A stretch of DNA of 25,409 bases from Oscillospiraceae bacterium (GCA_020025715.1 JAHHRQ010000022.1:1-25409), one strand, 5' to 3'; shown: positions 8,324 through 17,437, numbered from the stretch's first letter. Made by a program: numbers and translations. The notes: generated by a model from the sequence alone, not told the origin.

Positions 8324-8352
8324 ATTTTAGCATAATATACAATTATAGTCAA
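8324..8352 (-). promoter_or_regulatory. Sigma-A promoter for the rpsL-rpsG-fusA-tuf unit
   Basis: On the minus strand TTGACT (8352-8347) and TAAAAT (8329-8324) are 17 bases apart, each matching 5/6 of the consensus. The predicted start is near 8317, leaving a leader of about 109 bases. A further TTGACA (8365-8360) lies just upstream but has no well-placed -10 partner. Confidence 0.65.
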
Positions 8353-8396
8353 GAATTTTTGTCAAATTATTTTTGATTTTTTTATTCTTTTTTCTT

Positions 8397-8427
8397 AAAA
8401 ACTGCCGCTCCTTCGGGGAACGGCAGT
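8397..8427 (-). terminator. Intrinsic terminator after rpoC
   Basis: The arms ACTGCCG (8401-8407) and CGGCAGT (8421-8427), with a further CTCC/GGA inner stem and a short loop, are followed on the minus strand by TTTT and an AT-rich stretch. It lies 27 bases past the rpoC stop codon and separates rpoBC from the str genes. Confidence 0.85.
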
Positions 8428-8453
8428 CTTTAACACTTATTATGCCTGTCTAA

Positions 8454-11400
8454 TCAGAGGGCATTTGACTTGTTTGCAAGGGAAGTCAGGTCAACCTGCT
8501 CCTCTGCTGCTTCTGCGGGGACGGTATCTTCGGTCTTTTCATCGAAGTCACGGTAGCAGGTAAGGCCTGAACCGGCAGGGATGAGCTTACCGATAATAAC
8601 GTTCTCCTTAAGACCGACCAGGTGGTCAACCTTGCCCTTGATAGCAGCATCGGTAAGAACCTTGGTGGTCTCCTGGAAGGATGCGGCAGACAGGAAGCTC
8701 TCGGTTGCAAGAGATGCCTTGGTAATACCCATAAGAAGCTGGGTGTAGGTTGCCTTCTTAAGGCCTGCCTCACCGTTGGCGGTTCTCTCGTCGATGAGCT
8801 TGTTTGCATCCTTGATCTGGGAAATATCAACGGTTGCGCCGGAGAGCAGATCGGTATCACCGGCCTCCTCAACTCTGACCTTACGCATCATCTGACGTAC
8901 AATGACTTCAATGTGCTTGTCGTTGATATCAACACCCTGCTGACGGTAAACCTTCTGGATTTCGCTGGTGATGTAGCTGCGAACACCCTGACGGCCGAAC
9001 TCGTCATCATCTATGCCGCGGATACGGAGTACGTCATGGGGATTAAGAGCACCGGAAGTGAGCTCCTGACCTCTGTCAACGTGGTCACCGTTATGAACAA
9101 GGATACCTGCGGAGTGAGGTACATTATATACAATGACTTCTCCGTCTTTATCGCTTGTAAGCTTGATGGCGTACATAACGCCCTTCTTTGCTTCCTCAAT
9201 GGCAACATTACCGGAAACCTCAGCCAGATAAGCCATCTTCTTAGGCTTACGTGCTTCAAACAGTTCTTCAACTCGAGGAAGACCCTGAGTAATATCGTCA
9301 CCTGCAACACCACCGGTATGGAAGGTACGCATTGTAAGCTGAGTACCGGGCTCACCGATGGACTGAGCGGCGATAACACCGACAGCCTCACCTGCATTAA
9401 CAGGCTTGCCCAGAGCAAGGTTCATGCCGTAGCACTTTGCACATACACCGGTTCTTGCCTCGCAGGTAAGAACGCTTCTGATGAATGCTTTGTGGATGCC
9501 GTGTGCTTCCATAACGTCTGCATCTTCGGGCATAAGCATATGATTGGTATCGAAGAGGACCTCGCCGGTCTTGGGATCGACGATGTCGGCTGCGGGGAAA
9601 CGGCCGTGGATTGCAGTGCCGAAGCTCTCAACCATCTGGCCTCTGTCGTAGACAGCGCCTGCCCATACACCCTCGGTAGTGCCGCAGTCTTTCTCACGGA
9701 TAATAACATCCTGACATACGTCAACCATACGACGGGTCAGGTAACCGGAGTCTGCGGTACGAAGAGCGGTATCAGCCATACCCTTTCGAGCACCTCTGGT
9801 GGAAATGAAGTATTCCAAAACGGAAAGGCCTTCACGGAAGTTGGACTTAACAGGAATTTCGATAGTCTTACCGGCGGTGTTAGCCATCAGACCACGCATA
9901 CCTGCCAGCTGACGGATCTGCTTCATGGAGCCTCGAGCACCGGAGTTTGCCATCATGTAAATGGGGTTGTACTCATCAAGGCAGTTCTGAAGTGCATCGG
10001 TAACATCCTTAGTGGTCTTTTCCCACTCGGAAACAACCAGTCTGTAACGCTCATCATCAGTGATGAAACCGCGCTTATACTGGCGCTCAATGCGGACGGT
10101 CTCCTGCTCGGTTGCACGGATCATTTCATCCTTGGCGGAAGGAACGGTCATATCGGCAACGGAAATGGTAATGGCAGCCTTGGTGGAGTATTTATAACCC
10201 ATAGCCTTGATGGAGTCCAGAACCTCAGCGGAAACAGTGAAGCCGTGAGCCTTAATGCAGCGGTCGATAATATCGCCCAGCTGTTTCTTACCGACCTGGA
10301 AGCCGATCTCGTGGTCGAAATCGTGCTCGGGATCAGTACGGTCAACGTAGCCCAGATCCTGAGGAATAGGCTCGTTGAAGATGATACGACCCACAGTGGT
10401 GGTAATGATCTTCTGTACGGGAACGCCCTCTATCTCCTTTGTGACTCTCAGTCTTATAGGAGCGTGGAGGCCGACATAGCCTTCATTGTATGCCATGATT
10501 GCCTCATTGGAATCACGGTACATATGAATGGGCTTGTAGGTTGCAGGTCTGGTGCCGTCTTCCTTGGCTTTCAGGTTTGCAGCGTAAATATCATCACCGG
10601 GAGTAAGCTCACCGGCAGTAAGACCGGTATCACCGGGATCATCAACAATCAGGTTCTCGGCGCCCTTCTCTGCATTGCCTATACGGACCATGGTCAGATA
10701 GTAGGAACCGAGGATCATATCCTGAGTAGGAACGGTAACAGGGTGACCGTCCTGAGGACGAAGCAGGTTATTTGCAGACAGCATCAGAATTCTGGCTTCT
10801 GCCTGTGCCTCTGCGGACAGAGGAAGGTGGATAGCCATCTGGTCACCGTCGAAGTCTGCGTTGTATGCAGTACATACCAGGGGGTGCAGTCTCAGAGCAC
10901 GGCCTTCAACAAGGACAGGCTCGAATGCCTGAATACCAAGTCTATGCAGTGTAGGCGCACGGTTAAGGAGAACGGGATGCTCTTTAATAACATCCTCCAG
11001 TGCGTCCCAAACCTCGGTCTTCTGCTTATCAACCATCTTCTTAGCGGACTTGATGTTGTTTGCAACACCGTCCTCAACCAGCTTCTTCATAACGAAGGGG
11101 CGGAACAGTTCGATAGCCATTTCCTTAGGAACACCGCACTGGTAAATCTTAAGGTCAGGACCGACAACAATAACAGAACGGCCGGAGTAGTCAACACGCT
11201 TACCAAGCAGGTTCTGACGGAAACGTCCCTGCTTACCTTTAAGCATATCACTCAGAGACTTAAGTGCTCTGGAGTTTGCACCGGTAACGGCTCTGCCGCG
11301 GCGGCCGTTATCAATCAGTGCGTCAACTGCTTCCTGAAGCATACGCTTTTCGTTTCTGACAATGATGTCAGGAGCGTTAAGCTGCATCAGTCTCTTAAGA

Positions 11401-12197
11401 CGGTTGTTACGGTTAATAACTCTGCGGTACAGGTCATTCAGGTCGGAGGTAGCGAATCTGCCGCCGTCCAGCTGAACCATAGGACGGATTTCAGGAGGAA
11501 TAACAGGCAGAACGTCGATGATCATCCACTCAGGGCGGTTGCCGCTCTGACGGAATGCCTCAACAACCTCAAGGCGCTTAACAAGCTTTGCCTTTTTCTG
11601 ACCGCTGGCGGTCTTGAGCTCCTCGCGGAGCTCAACTGCCAGCTTTTCGCAGTCTATCTGACTGAGAAGTTCTTTAATAGCCTCAGCACCCATGCCGGCC
11701 TTAAAGTCATCCTCATACTTTTCGCGCATTTCACGATACTCACGCTCGTTGAGTATCTGGCACTTTTCCAGAGGGGTGTAACCGGGGTCGGTTACTATAT
11801 AGTTTGCAAAGTACAGTACCTTCTCCAGAGTTCTGGGAGTAAGGTCAAGCATAAGACCCATGCGGCTGGGTATGCCCTTGAAGTACCAGATATGGCTGAC
11901 GGGAGCTGCAAGCTCAATGTGGCCCATACGCTCACGACGAACCTTGCTCTTGGTGACTTCAACACCGCAGCGGTCGCATATTTTGCCTTTGTATCTAATC
12001 TTTTTGTACTTTCCGCAGTGGCATTCCCAGTCCTTTGTAGGTCCGAAAATACGTTCGCAGAAAAGTCCGTCTCTCTCAGGCTTGAGAGTTCTGTAGTTGA
12101 TTGTCTCAGGCTTTTTAACTTCGCCGTAAGACCAACTACGAATCATCTCAGGGGAGGCTATACCAATCTTAATAGCGTCAAAAGGTGCGTAGCTCAT
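8454..12197 (-). CDS. rpoC: DNA-directed RNA polymerase subunit beta'
   Basis: The beta' subunit carries the polymerase catalytic metal and the DNA clamp. The 1247 residues include the N-terminal zinc site (Cys59, Cys61, Cys74, Cys77), the active-site NADFDGDQMAIHLPLS motif near residue 450 whose three aspartates hold magnesium, and the second zinc cluster (CEARTGVCAKCYG) near 910. The bridge-helix and trigger-loop region GEPGTQLTMRTFHTGGVA follows. The start ATG overlaps the rpoB stop codon by one base (TAATG), so the two are translationally coupled, and the AGGAGG for rpoC lies inside the last rpoB codons. A strong terminator follows 27 bases after the stop codon. Confidence 0.99.
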   Translation of the reverse strand: MSYAPFDAIKIGIASPEMIRSWSYGEVKKPETINYRTLKPERDGLFCERIFGPTKDWECHCGKYKKIRYKGKICDRCGVEVTKSKVRRERMGHIELAAPVSHIWYFKGIPSRMGLMLDLTPRTLEKVLYFANYIVTDPGYTPLEKCQILNEREYREMREKYEDDFKAGMGAEAIKELLSQIDCEKLAVELREELKTASGQKKAKLVKRLEVVEAFRQSGNRPEWMIIDVLPVIPPEIRPMVQLDGGRFATSDLNDLYRRVINRNNRLKRLMQLNAPDIIVRNEKRMLQEAVDALIDNGRRGRAVTGANSRALKSLSDMLKGKQGRFRQNLLGKRVDYSGRSVIVVGPDLKIYQCGVPKEMAIELFRPFVMKKLVEDGVANNIKSAKKMVDKQKTEVWDALEDVIKEHPVLLNRAPTLHRLGIQAFEPVLVEGRALRLHPLVCTAYNADFDGDQMAIHLPLSAEAQAEARILMLSANNLLRPQDGHPVTVPTQDMILGSYYLTMVRIGNAEKGAENLIVDDPGDTGLTAGELTPGDDIYAANLKAKEDGTRPATYKPIHMYRDSNEAIMAYNEGYVGLHAPIRLRVTKEIEGVPVQKIITTTVGRIIFNEPIPQDLGYVDRTDPEHDFDHEIGFQVGKKQLGDIIDRCIKAHGFTVSAEVLDSIKAMGYKYSTKAAITISVADMTVPSAKDEMIRATEQETVRIERQYKRGFITDDERYRLVVSEWEKTTKDVTDALQNCLDEYNPIYMMANSGARGSMKQIRQLAGMRGLMANTAGKTIEIPVKSNFREGLSVLEYFISTRGARKGMADTALRTADSGYLTRRMVDVCQDVIIREKDCGTTEGVWAGAVYDRGQMVESFGTAIHGRFPAADIVDPKTGEVLFDTNHMLMPEDADVMEAHGIHKAFIRSVLTCEARTGVCAKCYGMNLALGKPVNAGEAVGVIAAQSIGEPGTQLTMRTFHTGGVAGDDITQGLPRVEELFEARKPKKMAYLAEVSGNVAIEEAKKGVMYAIKLTSDKDGEVIVYNVPHSAGILVHNGDHVDRGQELTSGALNPHDVLRIRGIDDDEFGRQGVRSYITSEIQKVYRQQGVDINDKHIEVIVRQMMRKVRVEEAGDTDLLSGATVDISQIKDANKLIDERTANGEAGLKKATYTQLLMGITKASLATESFLSAASFQETTKVLTDAAIKGKVDHLVGLKENVIIGKLIPAGSGLTCYRDFDEKTEDTVPAEAAEEQVDLTSLANKSNAL

Positions 12198-15100
12198 TAA
12201 TCGTCCTCCTCTTCATTATTCATTTCATATGAATCATCTTCATCATCGGGAATATCCTCGATGGTGTAACCCTCGGCTTCAATCTCACTCTCGTCAGCCT
12301 CGTACATCTCATCTCTCATATCGGGGATGAAATCATCGTCATCGTCTTCCTTGAGTTCGATTTCGTTGCCGTCCTTGTCCAGAACCTTGATGTCAAGGCA
12401 CAGGGACTGGAGTTCCTTAACCAGAACCTTGAAGGATTCGGGAACACCGGGTTCGGGGATGTTGTTGCCCTTTACGATAGCTTCGTAGGTCTTGACACGT
12501 CCGGTAACATCGTCGGACTTAACAGTCAGGATCTCCTGCAGGGTGTATGCTGCACCGTAAGCTTCCAGAGCCCAAACTTCCATTTCACCGAAACGCTGGC
12601 CGCCGAACTGAGCTTTACCACCCAGAGGCTGCTGAGTAACAAGGCTGTAAGGGCCGGTGGAACGGGCATGAATCTTATCGTCAACCAGATGGTGGAGCTT
12701 AAGGAAGTAAACCCAGCCAACGGTAACGTCATTATCGAATTTTTCACCGGTACGACCGTCATACATGACGCTCTTACCGTCTTCACGGAGGCCTGCCTCA
12801 CGGAGGGTCTCACGAATTGTGGTTTCATTTGCGCCGTTAAAGACAGGAGTTGCAACCTTCCAGCCAAGGGCCTGAGCTGCATATCCGAGGTGAACCTCAA
12901 GAACCTGTCCTATATTCATTCGGGAAGGAACACCCAGGGGGTTCAGGACTATATCCAGAGGAGTACCGTCGGGCAGGTAAGGCATATCCTCTCTGGGGAG
13001 GATGCGGGAAACAACACCCTTGTTACCGTGACGACCTGCCATCTTATCGCCCACAGAGATCTTTCTCTTCTGTGCGATGTAGACTCTTACGACCTGATTT
13101 ACGCCGGGGTTCATTTCATCGCCGTTTTCACGGGTGAATACCTTGACGTCAACGATTATACCGCATTCGCCGTGGGGAACCTTCAGCGAAGTATCTCTGA
13201 CTTCTCTTGCCTTCTCACCGAATATTGCACGGAGCAGACGCTCTTCAGCGGTAAGATCGGTCTCTCCCTTGGGAGTAACCTTACCTACCAGAATATCGCC
13301 GGCGTTGACTTCTGCACCGACCATGATGATACCGCGCTCATCAAGGAACTTGAGAGCATCTTCACCTACGCCGGGGATGTCGCGGGTGATTTCCTCAGGT
13401 CCGAGCTTGGTGTCTCTGGCGTCGCACTCGTACTCTTCTATATGAATGGAAGTAAATACGTCTTCCATAACCAGTCTCTCGTTAAGCAGGATAGCGTCTT
13501 CGTAGTTGTAGCCTTCCCAGTTCATGTAACCGACAAGGATGTTCTTACCGAGAGCAATCTCACCCTGAGAGGTGCTGGAACCGTCAGCCAGAACATCGCC
13601 CTTATTGATTCTGTCACCGGCGTTTACGATAGGACGCTGGTTAAGGCAGGTACCCTGGTTGGAACGGGAGAACTTAATAAGCTTATAATCTTTAACACGA
13701 CCGGAATCGTATCTTACAGTAACGTAGTTTGCATCGACTCTGGTAACAAGACCGTCTTCCTCTGCAACTACGCAGACACCGGAGTCAACAGCGCACTTGT
13801 GCTCAATACCGGTAGCAACGATAGGAGCCTGAGTGGTGAGAAGAGGAACTGCCTGACGCTGCATGTTAGCACCCATCAGAGCACGGTTAGCGTCGTCGTT
13901 TTCAAGGAAGGGGATCATAGCGGTAGCTATGGAAACCATCATCTTGGGGCTGACGTCCACGTAGTCAACTTCTTCGCGGTTAACTTCAATGGTATCGTTG
14001 CGGTGACGACAGGTGATACGCTTATTGATGAAGACACCGTTTTCATCAACAGGCTCAGCTGCCTGAGCAACAACAAACTCATCTTCCTGATCGGCTGTCA
14101 TGTACTCAACCTCGTCGGTGACGCGGCAGGTACCCTTTTCAACCTTTCTGTAAGGAGCAACAAGGAATCCGTACTCATTGGCTCTTGCATAGGATGCAAG
14201 GTAGGAGATCAGACCGATGTTAGGACCTTCAGGAGTTTCGATAGGGCAGAGACGGCCGTAATGGCTGTAATGAACGTCTCGAACATCGAAGGAAGCTCTC
14301 TCTCTTGACAGACCGCCGGGGCCCAGAGCGGACATACGGCGCTTATGAGTAAGTTCGGACAGGGGGTTTGTCTGGTCCATGAACTGGCTCAGAGGGGAGG
14401 AGCCGAAGAACTCCTTGATAGCAGCGGTAACAGGACGGATGTTTATAAGGCTCTGGGGAGTGACAATGTCCATATCCTGCAGAGTCATACGCTCTCTGAT
14501 AACTCTCTCCATACGGCTGAAGCCTATGCGGAACTGGTTCTGCAGAAGCTCACCTACGCAGCGGACACGGCGGTTACCCAGATGGTCGATGTCATCTGCG
14601 TTGCCGATGCCGTGAGCAAGGGCGTTGAGGTAGTTAACGGAAGCGAATATATCATCGTTAACGATGTGTTTAGGAATAAGAACGTCGATGTTCTCGCGGA
14701 TAGCGTCTTTAAGAGCTTCGCCCTCGTAGCGCTCGCACAGCTGCTGCATAACAATGCCGCGAACCTTTTCCTTAATCTCCAGCTCTTCCAGCTCTTCGTC
14801 AGTGAGGTCAACATACTTTCTTATATCGACCATACCGTTGGAGAATACGCGAACCTTCTTGTCGTCAACCAGCAGGTTTACGGCAACTACGCCGGAATCT
14901 GCGATAACCTTGGACTTTTCTCTGGTGATGACCTCGCCTTCCTCAGCGATAATCTCACCGGTGAAGGGGTCTGCAACAGGCTCAGCAAGGGTGAAGCCTG
15001 CGATACGGGGGAAGAGGGACAGCTTCTTGTTGAACTTGTAGCGTCCGACGTTTGAAATCTCGTAGCGGCGGCGGTCATAGAACAGGCCGTCCAGCAGAGT

Positions 15101-15913
15101 CTCAGCGGATTCCACAGTGGGGGGATCGCCGGGACGGAGCTTTCTGTAAACTTCGATAAGGCACTCGTCGCGGTTAGCGGTGGTATCCTTGTCGAGAGTG
15201 GAGACGATACGCTCATCCTCACCGAATACTTCTTTAATTCTTTCGTTGGTAACAACACCTACATAGGGGTCGGATACGCAGGAAAGCCATGTGGAAGGAC
15301 GGTTTTCATCGTAAGCGCCCATGGCCTTAAGGAACCAGGTAATGGGGAGCTTGCGGTTTTTATCTATGCGAACGTTAAAGACGTCATTTGCGTCAGTCTC
15401 GTACTCCAGCCATGCACCGTGATAAGGAATAACAGTGGCGGAGTAGATATTCATCATGGACTTATCAAGGTCCTTGCCGAAGTATACACCGGGGGAACGA
15501 ACGATCTGGGAAACAATAACACGCTCGGCACCGTTAATAACGAAAGTACCGCCGTCAGTCATAATGGGGAAATCTCCCATGAAGATTTCCTGCTCTTTTA
15601 TCTCCTCAGTCTCCTTGTTGCGAAGTCTTACCCTTACCTTTAAGGGAGCAGCATATGTGGCATCTCGTGCCTTGCACTCCTCTTCACTGTACTTGGGCTC
15701 TTCATTCATGGAGTAGTCGATAAAGCTCAGCTCCAGATTACCGGTATAGTCGGTTACGGAGTCTACATCTCTGAAAACCTCATGCAGTCCTGTCTCAAGA
15801 AACCACTTGTATGAACTCTTCTGGATCTCCAGAAGGTTAGGCATTTCCATGATTTCCGGGACGCGGGCAAAGCTCTTTCGCAGGGTCTTGCCGTACATAA
15901 CGTCTTTTGGCAT
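12197..15913 (-). CDS. rpoB: DNA-directed RNA polymerase subunit beta
   Basis: The beta subunit forms one jaw of RNA polymerase and binds nucleotides and rifampicin. The 1238 residues contain the rifampicin region (SQFMDQTNPLSELTHKRR, then SALGPGGLSRERA) with the key Asp, His and Ser residues in the sensitive form, CPIETPEGPNIGLI, the KMAGRHGNKG loop and the C-terminal GGKAQFGGQRFGEMEVWALE anchor. After the normal end it continues with about 55 mostly acidic residues rich in Asp and Glu. GGAG lies 9-10 bases before the ATG. The gene starts its own unit from a promoter near 16061-16090. The usual rplJ-rplL pair is not upstream; a divergent glycosyltransferase gene is there instead. Confidence 0.99.
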   Translation of the reverse strand: MPKDVMYGKTLRKSFARVPEIMEMPNLLEIQKSSYKWFLETGLHEVFRDVDSVTDYTGNLELSFIDYSMNEEPKYSEEECKARDATYAAPLKVRVRLRNKETEEIKEQEIFMGDFPIMTDGGTFVINGAERVIVSQIVRSPGVYFGKDLDKSMMNIYSATVIPYHGAWLEYETDANDVFNVRIDKNRKLPITWFLKAMGAYDENRPSTWLSCVSDPYVGVVTNERIKEVFGEDERIVSTLDKDTTANRDECLIEVYRKLRPGDPPTVESAETLLDGLFYDRRRYEISNVGRYKFNKKLSLFPRIAGFTLAEPVADPFTGEIIAEEGEVITREKSKVIADSGVVAVNLLVDDKKVRVFSNGMVDIRKYVDLTDEELEELEIKEKVRGIVMQQLCERYEGEALKDAIRENIDVLIPKHIVNDDIFASVNYLNALAHGIGNADDIDHLGNRRVRCVGELLQNQFRIGFSRMERVIRERMTLQDMDIVTPQSLINIRPVTAAIKEFFGSSPLSQFMDQTNPLSELTHKRRMSALGPGGLSRERASFDVRDVHYSHYGRLCPIETPEGPNIGLISYLASYARANEYGFLVAPYRKVEKGTCRVTDEVEYMTADQEDEFVVAQAAEPVDENGVFINKRITCRHRNDTIEVNREEVDYVDVSPKMMVSIATAMIPFLENDDANRALMGANMQRQAVPLLTTQAPIVATGIEHKCAVDSGVCVVAEEDGLVTRVDANYVTVRYDSGRVKDYKLIKFSRSNQGTCLNQRPIVNAGDRINKGDVLADGSSTSQGEIALGKNILVGYMNWEGYNYEDAILLNERLVMEDVFTSIHIEEYECDARDTKLGPEEITRDIPGVGEDALKFLDERGIIMVGAEVNAGDILVGKVTPKGETDLTAEERLLRAIFGEKAREVRDTSLKVPHGECGIIVDVKVFTRENGDEMNPGVNQVVRVYIAQKRKISVGDKMAGRHGNKGVVSRILPREDMPYLPDGTPLDIVLNPLGVPSRMNIGQVLEVHLGYAAQALGWKVATPVFNGANETTIRETLREAGLREDGKSVMYDGRTGEKFDNDVTVGWVYFLKLHHLVDDKIHARSTGPYSLVTQQPLGGKAQFGGQRFGEMEVWALEAYGAAYTLQEILTVKSDDVTGRVKTYEAIVKGNNIPEPGVPESFKVLVKELQSLCLDIKVLDKDGNEIELKEDDDDDFIPDMRDEMYEADESEIEAEGYTIEDIPDDEDDSYEMNNEEEDD

Positions 15914-15978
15914 TGGCGCACTCTCCTTCTCTCATTTGTAAACACCCGGCTCAGTTGTTAAAACTTATAGCCGCTGTG

Positions 15979-16007
15979 TTGAATTTACTTTGTCATAATG
16001 CTATACT
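15979..16007 (+). promoter_or_regulatory. Possible promoter for the GT-C gene
   Basis: TTGAAT (15979-15984) and TATACT (16002-16007) are 17 bases apart, 4/6 and 5/6 matches. A start near 16014 would give the gene at 16190 a leader of about 175 bases containing the terminator-like hairpin at 16119-16150. Its transcript would overlap the 5' end of the divergent rpoB transcript by about 40 bases. No better plus-strand promoter is visible nearer the gene. Confidence 0.35.
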
Positions 16008-16060
16008 AAACACAGTAAAAGACTGGGGTAATAGCCCTGTCCCTGCATATGTAGCAAGCT

Positions 16061-16090
16061 ATTCTACCACCATACTAAAGAATAAGTCAA
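16061..16090 (-). promoter_or_regulatory. rpoBC promoter with extended -10
   Basis: On the minus strand TTGACT (16090-16085) and TAGAAT (16066-16061) are 18 bases apart, and TGG precedes the -10 hexamer (extended -10). The start near 16054 leaves an rpoB leader of about 140 bases. A second -35-like TTGACA at 16132-16127, with TGAAAT 16 bases on, is a weaker alternative. Confidence 0.65.
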
Positions 16091-16118
16091 GGATTTTTTA
16101 AAATATTTCAAAAATTTT
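16091..16118 (-). promoter_or_regulatory. Probable UP element upstream of the rpoBC promoter
   Basis: Directly upstream of the -35 hexamer (minus strand) lies a 28-base block that is almost all A and T, with several A and T tracts. This is the position and composition of elements bound by the alpha subunit C-terminal domain at strong stable-RNA and ribosomal promoters. This rests on composition only. Confidence 0.4.
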
Positions 16119-16150
16119 GGCGGGGGTGTCAAGCCCCGGCCTATTTTTTT
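16119..16150 (+). terminator. Terminator-like hairpin in the GT-C gene leader
   Basis: Arms GGC+GGGG (16119-16125) and CCCC+GG+CC (16134-16141), with one bulged G and an 8-base loop, are followed by a T run. No plus-strand gene lies upstream, so if it is real it attenuates transcription into the gene at 16190 or blocks spurious plus-strand transcription from the rpoB promoter region. Confidence 0.5.
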
Positions 16151-16189
16151 ATTCTTTTTGCGAATTGACTTGAATTTCAGGAGGTAAAA

Positions 16190-17413
16190 ATGGGATTTAC
16201 GGTGTTTGTGCTTTTAACGGTCGAGGCTCTTTTTGCATTGTGGCTTTTAAACCGTGAAGGACTGCTGAAAAAATACTCATATTTTGTTACCGCTCTTATC
16301 CTTATAGCCCTTGCATTTCTGCTGAGAGCCTTTGTACTCCCATACAAAACGCTGGACTATCAGGATTTTCTAAGCCGCTGGGTTGAGTTTTTCAGGGTCA
16401 ACGGCGGATTTAAGGCTTTGGGTAAGCCGGTGGGCAATTATAATGTACCTTATCTTTATTTTCTTGCACTATTCTCCTATATCCCCGTAAACGACCTTTA
16501 TCTTATAAAGCTTCTCAGCATTTTATTTGATGTGCTGCTTGCATATGGTGTTATGAAGCTTCTGTCCCTCTTTAAAAAGTCTCCCGCAGTTCTTATTGCG
16601 GCCTTTATAAGTGTGCTTTATCTGCCTACCGTCTTTTTAAACGGTGCCGTTTGGGGTCAGTGCGACAGTATATATGCAGCTCTGGCACTTTTAGGCATAT
16701 ACTGTGCCCTTACCGACCGGCCTTGTCTTTCCATGGCGCTTGCTGCTCTTTCCTTCGGTTTTAAGCTTCAGGCGGTTTTCATTCTGCCGGTTTACGCCGT
16801 ACTGTGGTTTATGGGCAAGTTTAACTGGAAGCATTTTCTGCTCTTCCCTTTAACTTATATAGTGCTGGTTCTGCCTGCCGTTATTATGGGAAGACCTTTT
16901 ATAGAGACCATAACCTTGTATTTTAATCAGACCGGCAGTATAGGTTCGGGGCTTAATTACAGTTCCCCTTCCGTTTTCGCAATTCTGACGGGAATCAAAA
17001 ATGAAGCTCTGGCTTCAAAGCTCGGAATTGCCGCAGCATTTATTTTCATGCTTACGGTTCTCGGCCTTGCACTGTGGAAAAGAAAAAATCTCAGCCGCAG
17101 CTCTGTGATGTGGGCAGCTCTCCTTTTCACTCTGGGAATTCCCTTTCTTCTTCCCCACATGCACGAGCGCTACTTTTTTGCCGCCGACATTATGTGCCTG
17201 CTTTTGTCCTTTGCCGTGCCGGAGCTTGCAGGTGCTGCCGTTCTCTGTCAGTTTGCATCTCTGCTGGGTTACCACGCATATTTAAAAAGAGCTTATCTTT
17301 TAACTCTTAACTACGGCGCTTGGGCTATATTTTTACTGCTGATAATTGCCTGTGTTTTCTACGTTTTCAGCCTCTCGAAAAAAAATTTTAAAAAATATGA
17401 AAAAAAGTGTTGA
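16190..17413 (+). CDS. GT-C type integral membrane glycosyltransferase
   Basis: The 407-residue protein is hydrophobic throughout, with roughly ten membrane segments and a lysine-rich C-terminus. It has features of the lipid-carrier-dependent GT-C class: an acidic residue in an early loop (KTLDYQDF near residue 62), a GAVWGQCDSIYA loop near residue 155, FGFKLQAVF, and LPHMHERYF near residue 320. These fit bacterial mannosyltransferase-like families that use polyprenyl-phosphate sugars on the outer membrane face. The exact sugar and acceptor cannot be told. AGGAGG lies 5 bases before the ATG. It is divergent from rpoB and followed directly by tRNA-Leu; its TGA stop codon is part of the tRNA promoter's -35 element. 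It could use lipid-linked sugar made by a GT2 enzyme such as the one at 134, but they are far apart. Confidence 0.85.
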   Translation: MGFTVFVLLTVEALFALWLLNREGLLKKYSYFVTALILIALAFLLRAFVLPYKTLDYQDFLSRWVEFFRVNGGFKALGKPVGNYNVPYLYFLALFSYIPVNDLYLIKLLSILFDVLLAYGVMKLLSLFKKSPAVLIAAFISVLYLPTVFLNGAVWGQCDSIYAALALLGIYCALTDRPCLSMALAALSFGFKLQAVFILPVYAVLWFMGKFNWKHFLLFPLTYIVLVLPAVIMGRPFIETITLYFNQTGSIGSGLNYSSPSVFAILTGIKNEALASKLGIAAAFIFMLTVLGLALWKRKNLSRSSVMWAALLFTLGIPFLLPHMHERYFFAADIMCLLLSFAVPELAGAAVLCQFASLLGYHAYLKRAYLLTLNYGAWAIFLLLIIACVFYVFSLSKKNFKKYEKKC

Positions 17414-17437
17414 CTTTTTTCCTTATTCTGCTATAAT
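17410..17437 (+). promoter_or_regulatory. Promoter of the tRNA-Leu gene
   Basis: TTGACT (17410-17415) and TATAAT (17432-17437) are 16 bases apart, with TGC before the -10 giving an extended -10. The -35 contains the TGA stop codon of the preceding gene. The predicted start is near 17444, about 68 bases before the mature tRNA. Confidence 0.8.

Noticed and set aside
8622..12200. Very long plus-strand frame opposite rpoC (1192 codons)
   Set aside because: It is a codon-bias shadow of rpoC. The true frame has complete RpoC motifs; the plus frame has no recognisable domain and no ribosome binding site.
14300..14420. Rifampicin-resistance change in RpoB
   Set aside because: Positions commonly altered in resistance (the Asp, His and Ser of the cluster) have the sensitive residues. 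The few differences look like lineage variation.
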